Notes: generated by a model not told the origin, from the letters alone. A DNA stretch of 64,000 nt from Streptomyces sp. NBC_00670 (GCF_036226765.1 NZ_CP109017.1:1488001-1552000); one strand, 5' to 3'; counted from the first letter of the stretch, positions 17,019-25,102 are shown. Made by a program: numbers and translations.

Positions 17019-17873
17019 TCAGCGCGCGCCCGCGCGGGACCGGCGGTAGAGCAGGGTCCCGCCCAGCAGCGCGGCCGCGCCCGCCGGGACCAGCAGACCG
17101 AGCGGGGTCTCGCTGCCGGTGTGGGCGAGCTGCGCGTCGGCCACCGGCTGGGTGAGGGCGGACCGGGCGCCCGGGTGGTTGGCCTGCACCGCGCTGCCGC
17201 CGCCGGGCGCGGCCGGGGTGTCGGGCGTGGTGGAGCCGTCGCCGCCGCCGGGGGTCGTGGAGTGACCGGGCGGGGTGTGACGGTCCGGAGGGGCCGGGGT
17301 GTCGTCGCCGGGGGTGTTGGCGCAGTCGTTGCCGGTGACCGGGTTGCCGAGGCCGCCGACGGTGATGTTGTTGCCGCAGACGTTCACGGGCACGTCGACG
17401 GGCACCTCGACGTGGTTGCCGGAGCCGACGCCGGGCGAGCCGCCGGTGTGCCCGTGGGCGTCCGAGCCACCGCCCGAGCCGTCGCCGCCGGAGCGGTCGT
17501 CGTCGCCGTAGCCGCCGTGGTGGCGGCCCTTCCCGTGGCCGCCGGAGCGGTCGTCGTCGCCGTGGCCACCGCGGTGGCGGCCGTGGCCGTCCCCGTAGCC
17601 GCCGTGGCGGTCGCCCGTGTGGCTGCCGCCGCCCTTGTTGGCGCAGGCGTTGCCGGCCGCCGGGTTGAGCAGTCCGACGACGTTGACGGTGTTGCCGCAG
17701 ACGTTCACCGGAACGTGCACCGGCGCCTGCACCGAGTTGCCCGACAGCACGCCGGGAGAGTCCGACGCGGTGCCGTTCGCCGCCGAGTCGGCGTGCGCGT
17801 AGCCACCGGTGACGGCGAGTACGCCGGTCGCCGCGGCCACGGTCATCAGGCCCTTGCGGGTGACCTGTCGCAT
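17019..17873 (-). CDS. chpC: Long chaplin ChpC-like, two chaplin domains and sortase signal
   Basis: A 284 aa secreted cell-wall protein for aerial hyphae. The signal peptide ends near residue 28 (YAHA|DS). Chaplin domain 1 covers about 30-80 and contains VNVCGNTVNVVGLLNPA and ACANK. Domain 2 covers about 135-180 (VNVCGNNITVGGLGNPV, DCAN). A sortase signal LAHTG at 249-253 is followed by a membrane helix and RRSRAGAR. LAxTG is the Streptomyces class E sortase signal. Between the domains lies a His/Gly/Asp-rich linker with the repeat GYGDDDRSGG. The order chpC-chpH matches SCO1674-SCO1675. The 128-base gap to chpH suggests a separate promoter. Confidence 0.93.
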   Translation of the reverse strand: MRQVTRKGLMTVAAATGVLAVTGGYAHADSAANGTASDSPGVLSGNSVQAPVHVPVNVCGNTVNVVGLLNPAAGNACANKGGGSHTGDRHGGYGDGHGRHRGGHGDDDRSGGHGKGRHHGGYGDDDRSGGDGSGGGSDAHGHTGGSPGVGSGNHVEVPVDVPVNVCGNNITVGGLGNPVTGNDCANTPGDDTPAPPDRHTPPGHSTTPGGGDGSTTPDTPAAPGGGSAVQANHPGARSALTQPVADAQLAHTGSETPLGLLVPAGAAALLGGTLLYRRSRAGAR

Positions 17874-18001
17874 GGTTGATTCCTGCCTTCGAGATACGGA
17901 GAGGTGCCGCGGGCGGCACGGGAGAACCGGCCGGCCCCGGAGCGCGGGGCGCGCGCTCCGGGGCCGGTGGACTCAGACCCTCGTGGGACGGGGCCGCGAC
18001 G

Positions 18002-18235
18002 TCACTTGTTGATGCAGACGTTCCCGAACGCCGGGTTGAGCAGCCCGATCACGGAGATGGTGTTGCCGCAGACGTTCACCGGAACGTGCACGGGCACCTG
18101 GATGACGTTGCCGGAGGCGACACCCGGGGAGTGCACGGCGGCACCCTGCGCCCCGGAGTCGGCGGCGGCCAGGCCGGCACCCGCGAGAACCAGGCCGCTC
18201 GTGGCGACGGCAGCGGCGACAACCTTCTTGATCAT
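18002..18235 (-). CDS. chpH: Short chaplin ChpH
   Basis: A 77 aa short chaplin: signal peptide of about 25 residues (MIKKVVAAAVATSGLVLAG, cleavage LAAA|DS) and a single mature domain of about 52 residues with two cysteines, in NVCGNTISVIG and NVCINK, which form the disulphide needed for amyloid surface assembly. It coats spores and aerial hyphae with a hydrophobic film. The start at 18235 is fixed by a strong GAGGAGGAA site just upstream. It lies upstream of chpC on the same strand. Regulation cannot be read beyond the 170-base upstream region, which holds the promoter. Confidence 0.95.
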   Translation of the reverse strand: MIKKVVAAAVATSGLVLAGAGLAAADSGAQGAAVHSPGVASGNVIQVPVHVPVNVCGNTISVIGLLNPAFGNVCINK

Positions 18236-18408
18236 TAGTTCCTCCTCGTTCACAAACCCGTTGGCAAAAGCGATCCAGACCTCGGATCGCATCACCTGTA
18301 ACGAGGAGGGACTAATGAGGCTACGAGCCTATGGTCACATTCACCCGTCCCGGTGATCTCCGTACGCACGCTCGAATCAGGACGAAGAGCGGTGCGCGAA
18401 AGGGGAGT

Positions 18409-19734
18409 TCAGGAGGCGTCGAGGAAACGGTCGAGCACGCGTACGCCGAACTGGAGCGCGTCCACCGGCACCCGCTCGTCGACGCCGTGGAACATGCCCG
18501 CGAAGTCCAGCTCCGGCGGCAGCTTCAGCGGTGCGAAGCCGAAGCAGCGGATGCCGAGGTCGTCGAAGGACTTGGCGTCGGTGCCGCCGGAGAGCATGTA
18601 CGGCACGGCGCGGGCGATCGGGTCCTCGGCGACCAGCGCGGTCTGCATCGCCTCGACCAGCGCGCCGTCGAACGTGGTCTCCACGGCCTTGTCGGCGTGC
18701 ACGTCCTCGCGCCGCACGCGCGGGCCGAGGATGCGGTCGAGGTCGGCGAGGAACTCCTCCTCGTGGCCCGGCAGGAAGCGGCCGTCGACGTACGCGGTGG
18801 CCTGGCCGGGGATGACGTTGACCTTGTAACCGGCGCCCAGCTGGGTGGGGTTGGCGGTGTTGCGCAGGGTGGCGCCGATCAGCTTGGCGATGCCGCCGAG
18901 CCGGTTGATCGTCGTCTCCATGTCCTCGGGGTCGAGTTCGAGGCCGAGGGCGTCGCCGAGTTCGTCGAGGAAGTGCCGGGTGGTCTTGGTGACGCGCACC
19001 GGGAACTCGTGCCGGCCGAGCCGGGCGACCGCCTCGGACAGCTCGGTGATGGCGTTGTCCTTGTGAATCATCGAGCCGTGGCCGGCGGTGCCGTCCACGG
19101 TGAGCTTCATCCAGTGCATGCCCTTCTCGGCGGTCTCCACCAGATACAGCCGCAGCTGCTCGTTGACCGAGAAGGAGAAGCCGCCGACCTCGCCGATCGC
19201 CTCGGTGACGCCCTCGAAGAGGTCGGGGTGGTTGTCGACGAGGTGCCGGGCACCCCAGGTGCCGCCGGCCTCCTCGTCGGCGAGGAAGGCGAGGACGATG
19301 TCGCGCGGCGGCCGGCGCCCGCTGCGCAGCCGGTCGCGGACGACCGCGAGGGTCATGGCGTCCATGTCCTTCATGTCGACCGCGCCCCGGCCCCACACGC
19401 ATCCGTCGGCGATCTCGCCGGAGAACGGGTCGTGGGTCCAGTCCGCCGCGTTGGCGGGGACGACGTCGGTGTGGCCGTGGATCAGCAGCGCGGGGCGGGA
19501 GGGGTCCTCGCCCTGGATGCGGGCCACGGCCGAGGCGCGGCCCTTGTGCGACTCGATGATCCGCGGCTCGAGCCCGACCTCGGCGAGCTTCTCGGCGACG
19601 TACTCGGCCGCCTTCCGCTCGCCGGGGCCGGAGTGGTCGCCGTAGTTGCTGGTGTCGATCCGGATCAGGTCGCGGCAGAGGTCGACGACCTCGTCCTCGC
19701 CCCTGACGGTTCCGGCCGTGCCCGTGTCGCTCAC
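18409..19734 (-). CDS. M20/M25/M40 family metallohydrolase
   Basis: A 441 aa dizinc peptidase/deacylase. Metal-site motifs are visible: HGHTDVVP (H86, D90), GRGAVDMKD (D120) and the catalytic pair EE (154-155) in LADEEAGGTW. The dimerisation domain occupies roughly 195-330. The C-terminal HGVDERVPVDALQFGVRVLD supplies a late histidine ligand. The GTG start at 19734 has GAGAGGAAG 5 bases away. There is no signal peptide, so it acts in the cytoplasm, probably on dipeptides or acylated amino acids. The same gene order next to chaplins and a tRNA-Leu is remembered from S. coelicolor. Confidence 0.9.
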   Translation of the reverse strand: MSDTGTAGTVRGEDEVVDLCRDLIRIDTSNYGDHSGPGERKAAEYVAEKLAEVGLEPRIIESHKGRASAVARIQGEDPSRPALLIHGHTDVVPANAADWTHDPFSGEIADGCVWGRGAVDMKDMDAMTLAVVRDRLRSGRRPPRDIVLAFLADEEAGGTWGARHLVDNHPDLFEGVTEAIGEVGGFSFSVNEQLRLYLVETAEKGMHWMKLTVDGTAGHGSMIHKDNAITELSEAVARLGRHEFPVRVTKTTRHFLDELGDALGLELDPEDMETTINRLGGIAKLIGATLRNTANPTQLGAGYKVNVIPGQATAYVDGRFLPGHEEEFLADLDRILGPRVRREDVHADKAVETTFDGALVEAMQTALVAEDPIARAVPYMLSGGTDAKSFDDLGIRCFGFAPLKLPPELDFAGMFHGVDERVPVDALQFGVRVLDRFLDAS

Positions 19735-20004
19735 GCTGCTTCCTCTCGCTGTCCCTGCCACTGCCCCCGCCGCCGGTCGCTGCCGCCGGGTGCCTGGTGG
19801 TGGTCCCTGCCATCCTGCCCCCGACCCGGCCCGGGCCCCAAGGCCCCGCCCGGTCCGTCACACGCCGTTCACCGGGAGCGACGGCGGACGGGGGCCCGCG
19901 CACAGGGGGCCGCGGGGTACGGGCGGGAGGTGATCGGGGGTCCCGGAAAGCCTGGTAATGTTTCCTCTGTCGCCGCGGGGGGAAACCCGCGCGACAGACA
20001 CCTT

Positions 20005-20092
20005 GTCCGGGTGGCGGAATGGCAGACGCGCTAGCTTGAGGTGCTAGTGCCCTTTATCGGGCGTGGGGGTTCAAGTCCCCCCTCGGACACCA
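20005..20092 (+). tRNA. tRNA-Leu (GAG)
   Basis: Class II tRNA of 88 bases with an encoded CCA. The acceptor GTCCGGG pairs with CTCGGAC, and the anticodon arm CTAGC-TTGAGGT-GCTAG has anticodon GAG at 20038-20040. A long variable arm is present (GTGCCCTTTATCGGGCGT), and the T arm contains GGTTCAAGTCC. It decodes CUC/CUU. No integrase gene or duplicated 3' end is adjacent. Confidence 0.97.
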
Positions 20093-20175
20093 TGCATCAT
20101 GTGGACCCCTGGTCGGCCTCCGGCCGCCGGGGGTCCTCTTCGTGTTCCGGAAGGCTCTCGCCCAGGAGGTTGTCG

Positions 20176-20559
20176 ATGACGGACCGGTCCGGGCGCCACT
20201 GCCCCTGCGGGAGCGGCGAGGCGTACGAGGCGTGCTGCGGGCGGTACGTCGCCGGGCCGGCCGCGGCGCCGACCGCCGAGGCGCTGATGCGCTCCCGCTA
20301 CTCCGCCTTCGTGGTGCGCGACGAGGGGTATCTGCTGCGCACCTGGCACCCGCGGACCCGGCCGCCGCGCCTGGAGCTCGACCCGGGGACCCGGTGGACC
20401 GGCCTGGAGGTGACGGGGACGACGGGCGGCTCCGCCTTCCACACCACCGGGACGGTGACCTTCCGCGCCTCCTGGCGGGGCGGCTCGCTGCACGAGCGGA
20501 GCCGGTTCGAACGGGTCGACGGGGCGTGGGTGTACGTCGACGGGGACTTTCTCGACTGA
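20176..20559 (+). CDS. YchJ family metal-binding protein (SEC-C motif)
   Basis: A 127 aa protein of the YchJ/UPF0225 family. It has an N-terminal SEC-C-type zinc motif, CPCGSGEAYEACCGRY (CxCx8CC), and then an NTF2-like domain with EALMRSRYSAFVVRDEGYLLRTWHP. The ATG at 20176 follows a perfect AGGAGGT ribosome site. The function is unknown; the fold suggests binding of a small molecule or protein. It starts 84 bases after the tRNA and is convergent with the gntR gene. Confidence 0.9.
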   Translation: MTDRSGRHCPCGSGEAYEACCGRYVAGPAAAPTAEALMRSRYSAFVVRDEGYLLRTWHPRTRPPRLELDPGTRWTGLEVTGTTGGSAFHTTGTVTFRASWRGGSLHERSRFERVDGAWVYVDGDFLD

Positions 20560-20607
20560 TGGGCACGTGCCGGCCGACGGGGGCTTCCTCGGCCGGGTCC
20601 CGCGCCC

Positions 20608-21309
20608 CTACGGTGCCAGGATGTCCAGTTCCTGGAGGGCGCCGACGGTGATCTCGCGGGTGAGTTCCTCGGCCGCCCGGGCGTCGCGCGCGCGGACCGC
20701 CTCGGCGAGGCGGACGTGCAGGGTGACGGCTGCCGGGTCGGGGTCCTCGAACATCACGTCGTGGTGGGTCCGGCCCGAGAGCACCTCCGCGACGACGTCG
20801 CCGAGGCGGGCGAACATCTCGTTGCCCGACGCGGTCAGGATGACGCGGTGGAAGGCCACGTCGTGGAAGAGGTAGCCCTCGAGCTGGTGGCCGCGCGAGG
20901 TGGCGACCATCCCCAGGGCGCAGTCGGTGAGTTCGGCGCACTGCTCGGAGGTGGCGTTGCGGGCGGCGAGGCCCGCGGCGACCGGTTCGATCGCGGAGCG
21001 CAGCACGGTGAGCGAGCGCAGCTGGTGCGGGCGGTCGGCGCCGGCCAGCCGCCAGCGGATGACCTGGGGGTCGTAGACGTTCCACTCGTGCTTGGGGCGG
21101 ACGGTGACGCCGACCCGGCGGCGGGACTCGACGAGGTGCATCGACTCCAGCACGCGCACGGCCTCGCGCATCACCGAGCGGGACACCTCGAAGCGCTGGG
21201 CCAGCTCGTCCGTGCGCAGCACGCTGCCCGGCGGGTACTCGCCCGCGGTGATCGACGGCCCGAGGGTGTCGAGTACGTGTCCGTGCAGCCCTCGGCCCCC
21301 AGTGGTCAT
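20608..21309 (-). CDS. gntR: GntR/FadR-family regulator of gluconate genes
   Basis: A 233 aa repressor. The N-terminal winged helix spans about 5-70 (VLRTDELAQRFEVSRSVMREAVRVLES), and the FCD effector domain carries the metal-site residues typical of the family (HDVAFHRVILTASGN, and H in LHVRLAEAVRARD). It is divergent from gntK and gntP, so it very probably represses them and responds to gluconate or 6-phosphogluconate. The start is either GTG 21315 or ATG 21309; neither has a ribosome site and the latter is used here. Two dyads in the 130-base promoter gap are candidate operators. Confidence 0.87.
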   Translation of the reverse strand: MTTGGRGLHGHVLDTLGPSITAGEYPPGSVLRTDELAQRFEVSRSVMREAVRVLESMHLVESRRRVGVTVRPKHEWNVYDPQVIRWRLAGADRPHQLRSLTVLRSAIEPVAAGLAARNATSEQCAELTDCALGMVATSRGHQLEGYLFHDVAFHRVILTASGNEMFARLGDVVAEVLSGRTHHDVMFEDPDPAAVTLHVRLAEAVRARDARAAEELTREITVGALQELDILAP

Positions 21310-21343
21310 GGGCACAGGGTACGGGGATGTTCACAGCAGGCAA

Positions 21344-21354
21344 AAGTCAGACTT
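21344..21354. promoter_or_regulatory. Short dyad in the gntR/gntK promoter region
   Basis: AAGTCAGACTT is a perfect 5-bp dyad with one central base, about 35 bases upstream of the gntR start. Size and spacing fit a FadR-type half-site pair, but by itself it is weak evidence. Confidence 0.35.
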
Positions 21355-21400
21355 ATTTGTCACAGGGTCTTGAAAAAGTCGTACCTAATGGGTTTCAGTG

Positions 21401-21423
21401 TCGTCGACATCAGGTGTCGACGA
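21401..21423. promoter_or_regulatory. 9-bp inverted repeat upstream of gntK
   Basis: TCGTCGACA (21401-21409) and TGTCGACGA (21415-21423) are perfect complements separated by TCAGG. The repeat ends 16 bases before the gntK ATG, over the likely ribosome-binding region. It may be an operator for the divergent GntR protein or a translational hairpin. Confidence 0.5.
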
Positions 21424-21439
21424 AGACAGCGAGGCAGCG

Positions 21440-21958
21440 ATGCACACCCCCCACGTCGTCGTGGTGATGGGCGTCGCGGGCACGGGAAAGACCACGATCG
21501 GTCCCCTGCTCGCGGCCCGGCTCGGCGTTCCGTACGCCGAAGGCGACGACTTCCATCCCCAGGCCAACATCGCCAAGATGTCGGCGGGTGTCCCCCTGGA
21601 GGACGCGGACCGGTGGCCGTGGCTGGACGCCATCGGTTCCTGGGCGCACGACAGGGCGGGGCTGGGCGGTGTGGTGAGCTGTTCGGCGCTGAAGCGGTCG
21701 TACCGCGACCGGCTTCGGGCCGCCGCGCCGGGTGTCGTGTTCGTGCACCTGTCGGGCGACCGTGCGCTCATCGAGGACCGGATGTCCCACCGCCAGGGGC
21801 ACTTCATGCCGACGGCACTGCTGGACTCCCAGTTCGCCACCCTCCAGCCGCTGGGTGCGGACGAGGCGGGGGTCACGGTGAGCGTCGCCGGCACGCCGGA
21901 GGAGATCACAGAGCGGGCGTCGGCCGCGCTGGCCGAGGTCGAGGCGCCTTCGCACTGA
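21440..21958 (+). CDS. gntK: Gluconokinase
   Basis: A 172 aa P-loop kinase that phosphorylates gluconate to 6-phosphogluconate. The Walker A motif is GVAGTGKTT (residues 11-19). GluK-specific blocks are EGDDFHPQANIAKMSAGVPL and CSALKRSYRDRLR, and DRMSHRQGHFMP is the lid region. The ATG at 21440 gives the normal N-terminus; an upstream GTG at 21398 falls in the dyad and is unlikely. The stop codon lies inside a 16-bp tandem duplication that leads into a terminator before gntP. Confidence 0.95.
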   Translation: MHTPHVVVVMGVAGTGKTTIGPLLAARLGVPYAEGDDFHPQANIAKMSAGVPLEDADRWPWLDAIGSWAHDRAGLGGVVSCSALKRSYRDRLRAAAPGVVFVHLSGDRALIEDRMSHRQGHFMPTALLDSQFATLQPLGADEAGVTVSVAGTPEEITERASAALAEVEAPSH

Positions 21959-21972
21959 GGCGCCTTCGCACT
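21941..21972 (+). repeat. 16-bp tandem duplication at the gntK stop
   Basis: GAGGCGCCTTCGCACT occurs at 21941-21956 and exactly again at 21957-21972. The junction of the two copies forms the gntK stop codon TGA (21956-21958), and the second copy forms the left arm of the following terminator. Confidence 0.85.
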
Positions 21973-21985
21973 GAAGGCGCTTTTT
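21960..21985 (+). terminator. Rho-independent terminator between gntK and gntP
   Basis: GCGCCTTC (21960-21967) pairs perfectly with GAAGGCGC (21973-21980), loop GCACT, followed by TTTTT. This is a classical intrinsic terminator, unusual for Streptomyces because it has a U-run. It lies within the gluconate operon, so it must reduce gntP expression unless gntP has its own promoter. Confidence 0.85.
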
Positions 21986-22014
21986 CGAGGGGTCACCCAC
22001 TCCTCCTTCGTCAG

Positions 22015-22055
22015 TTCCACTCCCCTTTGGTTCCTTTGGTTCCACTCCCCTTTGG
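22015..22055 (+). repeat. Pyrimidine-rich direct repeats upstream of gntP
   Basis: TTCCACTCCCCTTTGG occurs at 22015-22030 and 22040-22055, with a partial TTCCTTTGG between them. The stretch lies between the terminator and gntP in the region where a separate gntP promoter would be. It could be simple slippage. Confidence 0.6.
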
Positions 22056-22103
22056 CTCCACCCCCCACCCCTGTTTCCCCACTCCCCAACGCAAGGGATC
22101 ACC

Positions 22104-23501
22104 GTGACCAGTCTCAGAGTCGAGATGCTGGCAGCGGACACCGTCGAACCGATCACGTCGGCGGGCCACGCTCAACTCGGCATCGCCGTCCTGGCGGGCA
22201 TCGCCGTCATTGTTCTGCTGATCACCAAGTTCAAACTGCATGCCTTCCTGTCCCTGACGATCGGTTCGCTCGCGCTCGGCGCGTTCGCCGGTGCCCCGCT
22301 CGACAAGGTCATCACCAGCTTCACCAGCGGTCTCGGCTCGACGGTCGCGGGCGTCGGCGTGCTGATCGCGCTGGGCGCGATCCTCGGCAAGCTGCTCGCC
22401 GACTCCGGCGGCGCGGACCAGGTCGTGGACACGATCCTCGCCAAGGCGAGCGGGCGGGCCATGCCGTGGGCGATGGTGCTGATCGCCTCCGTGATCGGCC
22501 TGCCGCTCTTCTTCGAGGTCGGCATCGTGCTGCTGATCCCGGTGGTGCTGATGGTCGCCCGGCGCGGCAACTTCAAGCTGATGCGGATCGGCATCCCGGC
22601 GCTGGCCGGTCTGTCCGTGATGCACGGTCTGGTGCCGCCGCACCCCGGGCCGCTGGTCGCGATCGACGCGGTCAAGGCCAACCTCGGTGTCACGCTCGCG
22701 CTCGGTGTTCTCGTCGCCATCCCGACGGTGATCATCGCGGGTCCGGTGTTCTCGAAGTTCGCGGCCCGCTGGGCGGACGTGCCGGTGCCGGAGCGGATGC
22801 TGCCGCCGCGCGCCTCGGAGGAGCTGGAGAAGCGGCCCGGGTTCGGCGCGACCATGTTCACCGTGCTGCTGCCGGTGGTGCTGATGCTGGCCAAGGCGCT
22901 GGTGGACATCGTCATCGACGACGCCGACAACACGGTGCAGCGGGTCTTCGACGTCATCGGGTCGCCGCTGATCGCGCTGCTCGCGGCGGTGATCGTCGGG
23001 ATCTTCACGCTGGGGCGGCCGGCCGGGTTCACGCGGTCCCGGATATCCGAGACCGTCGAGAAGGGGCTCATGCCCATCGCGGGCATCCTGCTGATCGTCG
23101 GTGCGGGCGGTGGCTTCAAGCAGACGCTGATCGACTGCGGTGTCGGGCAGATGATCCTGGAGATCTCCAAGGACTGGTCGATTCCGGCGCTGTTGCTGGC
23201 GTGGCTGATCGCGGTGGCGATCCGGTTGGCGACGGGGTCGGCGACGGTGGCGACGGTTTCGGCGGCGGGGCTGGTGGCGCCGCTGGCGGCGGACATGTCG
23301 ACGACGCATGCGGCGTTGCTGGTGCTGGCGATCGGGGCCGGGTCGTTGTTCTTCAGCCATGTCAATGACGCGGGGTTCTGGCTGGTGAAGGAGTACTTCG
23401 GGTTGAGCGTGGGGCAGACCATCAAGACCTGGTCCGTGATGGAGACGATTATCTCCGTGGTCGCGGGTGGGTTGGTGTTGTTGCTGTCGCTTGTGATTTA
23501 G
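22104..23501 (+). CDS. gntP: Gluconate permease (GntP family)
   Basis: A 465 aa membrane transporter of the gluconate:H+ symporter family with about 12-14 hydrophobic segments. Family blocks are GLPLFFEVGIVLLIPVVL, GLVPPHPGPLVAIDAVKANLG, GAGGGFKQTL and IRLATGSATVATVSAAGL. The GTG start has AAGGGAT 7 bases upstream. It brings in gluconate for the gluconokinase encoded just before it. A full-length copy of the dispersed palindrome follows its stop. In other gluconate operons a 6-phosphogluconate dehydrogenase gene is linked; none is here. Confidence 0.94.
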   Translation: MTSLRVEMLAADTVEPITSAGHAQLGIAVLAGIAVIVLLITKFKLHAFLSLTIGSLALGAFAGAPLDKVITSFTSGLGSTVAGVGVLIALGAILGKLLADSGGADQVVDTILAKASGRAMPWAMVLIASVIGLPLFFEVGIVLLIPVVLMVARRGNFKLMRIGIPALAGLSVMHGLVPPHPGPLVAIDAVKANLGVTLALGVLVAIPTVIIAGPVFSKFAARWADVPVPERMLPPRASEELEKRPGFGATMFTVLLPVVLMLAKALVDIVIDDADNTVQRVFDVIGSPLIALLAAVIVGIFTLGRPAGFTRSRISETVEKGLMPIAGILLIVGAGGGFKQTLIDCGVGQMILEISKDWSIPALLLAWLIAVAIRLATGSATVATVSAAGLVAPLAADMSTTHAALLVLAIGAGSLFFSHVNDAGFWLVKEYFGLSVGQTIKTWSVMETIISVVAGGLVLLLSLVI

Positions 23502-23537
23502 GGGGCCGTGCGGGGAGGGGTGGGGGTGCGGGTGGGT

Positions 23538-23714
23538 TTTCTCGCCCCCGCCGCCCCTACCCTTCCCGTCCCTTCAAGGGGCTCCGCCCCTTGGACCCCG
23601 TTGCGCAGTTCCCCGCGCCCCTATCAGGGGCGCGGGGAACTGCGCGATCTTTTGGGGGTCCGGGGGCTTGCCCCCGGAGGGACGGGAATGGGTAGGGGCG
23701 GCGGGGGCGGAAAA
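23538..23714. repeat. Dispersed palindromic element, copy 4 (full form)
   Basis: Near-identical to copy 1, including the perfect 20-bp central stem (23603-23622 with 23626-23645, loop ATC) and both outer arms. It fills the gap between convergent gntP and the cytochrome b gene, a typical bidirectional terminator position. Confidence 0.82.
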
Positions 23715-23736
23715 CCCCCTCAGTCGCACCCGGGGA

Positions 23737-24357
23737 CTACGGGCGCCACAGGTCGTGCTGTTCCGATGCCCAGTCGCGGTCGACCGTTCCCGTGCGCAGG
23801 CCCGTTCTGGATTCCGGGTCGGCCAGGGCCATGCCCACGTGGCCCGCGATCACCACGCCGAGTGTGAGGGCGAGCCAGTCGTGGACGAACGTCGCCGACG
23901 TGCGCCACATCAGGGGGGTGAGGTGGGTGAACCACATCAGCAGGCCCGTGCCGAGCATGACCAGCGTCGCGCCGGCCAGCCAGGACGCGTAGAGCTTCTG
24001 GCCGGCGTTGAACTTGCCCGCCGGGCCCTTCCGACGGCGCATCGCCTCGCGCAGCCACGTTCTGTCGTGCGGGCCGAAGCGGTTGAGGCGGCCGAGGTCG
24101 GCGCGGAGGGCGCGGGAGGCCAGGCCGGCCAGGACCGGCACGGGCAGGAGCAGACCCGCCCATTCGTGGATCCGGACCACCAGCTCGCGCCTGCCGACCA
24201 GTTCGGCGAACTCGGGCAGGTAGAGGCAGGCGGCCGTGGCCACGCAGACGCCCATCAGCGCGGCCGTCGCCCGGTGCACCCAGCGTTCGGCGCGGGTGAA
24301 GCGTCGTACCCGGGTCGACGGCGGGGCGGGGACCGCCGTGTCAGGTGGTGGGGGCAT
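23737..24357 (-). CDS. Cytochrome b/b6 domain membrane protein
   Basis: A 206 aa integral membrane protein with four hydrophobic helices, at about residues 32-50, 65-85, 120-140 and 158-178. Helix-borne histidines (ERWVHRATAAL, RIHEWAGLLLP, FVHDWLALTLGVVIAGHVG) match the haem-b ligands of the formate dehydrogenase gamma/NarI-type cytochrome b family. It overlaps the preceding molybdopterin oxidoreductase gene by 17 bases and is its probable electron-transfer partner at the membrane. The start is ATG 24357 or GTG 24363. Confidence 0.85.
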   Translation of the reverse strand: MPPPPDTAVPAPPSTRVRRFTRAERWVHRATAALMGVCVATAACLYLPEFAELVGRRELVVRIHEWAGLLLPVPVLAGLASRALRADLGRLNRFGPHDRTWLREAMRRRKGPAGKFNAGQKLYASWLAGATLVMLGTGLLMWFTHLTPLMWRTSATFVHDWLALTLGVVIAGHVGMALADPESRTGLRTGTVDRDWASEQHDLWRP

Positions 24358-25102
24358 CGTCACGTCCGTTCGAGCGGCCGACCCAGCCGTCCACGTCGTA
24401 GCCCCGTTCCTCCCAGTAACCGGGGCGCACCCGGTCGGTGACCTCGATCCCGGAGAGCCACTTGGCGGACTTGTAGAAGTACATGGGGGCGACGTAGAGG
24501 CGGACGGGGCCGCCGTGGTTGTGGCCGATCGGCTCATCGCGCATGCGATGGGCGACGAGGACGTCGGCGCGGCGGGCCTGGTCGAGGGTCAGGCTCTCGG
24601 TGTACGCGCCGTCGAAGCACGTGAAGCGGACCGCCCTGGCGGAGGAGCGCACGCCCGCGGCGTCGAGCAGGTCGGAGAGCCGGACGCCCTCGAAGGGGGT
24701 GTCCGGCACCCGCCAGCCGGTGACGCACTGCACGTCCCGCACGAGCCGGGTCTGCGGCAGGGCGCGCAGTTCGGGCAGCGTGTACGACGTCGGACGGTCG
24801 ACCAGGCCGCCGACGGTCAGGCGGTAGTCGCCGGCGTCCTTGTGCGGGACGGAGGAGGTCACCGAGTAGTAGCGGAAGCCGCCCCCGTTGGGGAGGAGAC
24901 CGGTCAGACCCGTGGGGTCCTTGCCGGAGACGCCCCCGAGGAAGGCTTCCAGTCCGCGTTGGAGCGGGGGCGCGGCGACGACGCCGAGGGCGCCCAGGCC
25001 GAGGGTGCCGAGCAGCACGCGCCGCCCGATGGGGGTGCCGCCGCCCTCCTCGGATTCCGGGGTCTCCGGCGGGTCGGAGGGTTCGGGACGTAGAGGACTC
25101 AC
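24341..25102 (-). CDS. Molybdopterin-dependent oxidoreductase (YedY/sulfite-oxidase fold)
   Basis: A 253 aa enzyme with an N-terminal membrane or export segment (GRRVLLGTLGLGALGVVA, residues 27-44; RR but no full twin-arginine consensus) and a sulfite-oxidase-type Mo domain. The Mo-ligand cysteine is C126 in DVQCVTGW, and the pterin-binding region has HRMRDEPIGHNHGGPVRLYVAPMYFYKSAKW. With the overlapping cytochrome b gene it resembles the YedY-YedZ (MsrP-MsrQ) pair for periplasmic reductions, though the cytochrome is of another family. The GTG start at 25102 has AAGGGG immediately adjacent, too close to be ideal, so the exact start is unsure. Confidence 0.87.
   Translation of the reverse strand: MSPLRPEPSDPPETPESEEGGGTPIGRRVLLGTLGLGALGVVAAPPLQRGLEAFLGGVSGKDPTGLTGLLPNGGGFRYYSVTSSVPHKDAGDYRLTVGGLVDRPTSYTLPELRALPQTRLVRDVQCVTGWRVPDTPFEGVRLSDLLDAAGVRSSARAVRFTCFDGAYTESLTLDQARRADVLVAHRMRDEPIGHNHGGPVRLYVAPMYFYKSAKWLSGIEVTDRVRPGYWEERGYDVDGWVGRSNGRDDAPTT

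Noticed and set aside
17019..18235. Chaplins as part of a transferred island
   Set aside because: Base composition, codon use and gene order match the conserved Streptomyces core; no mobility genes.
20005..20092. tRNA-Leu as an integration site of a mobile element
   Set aside because: No integrase, no repeated tRNA 3' end and uninterrupted chromosomal gene order on both sides.
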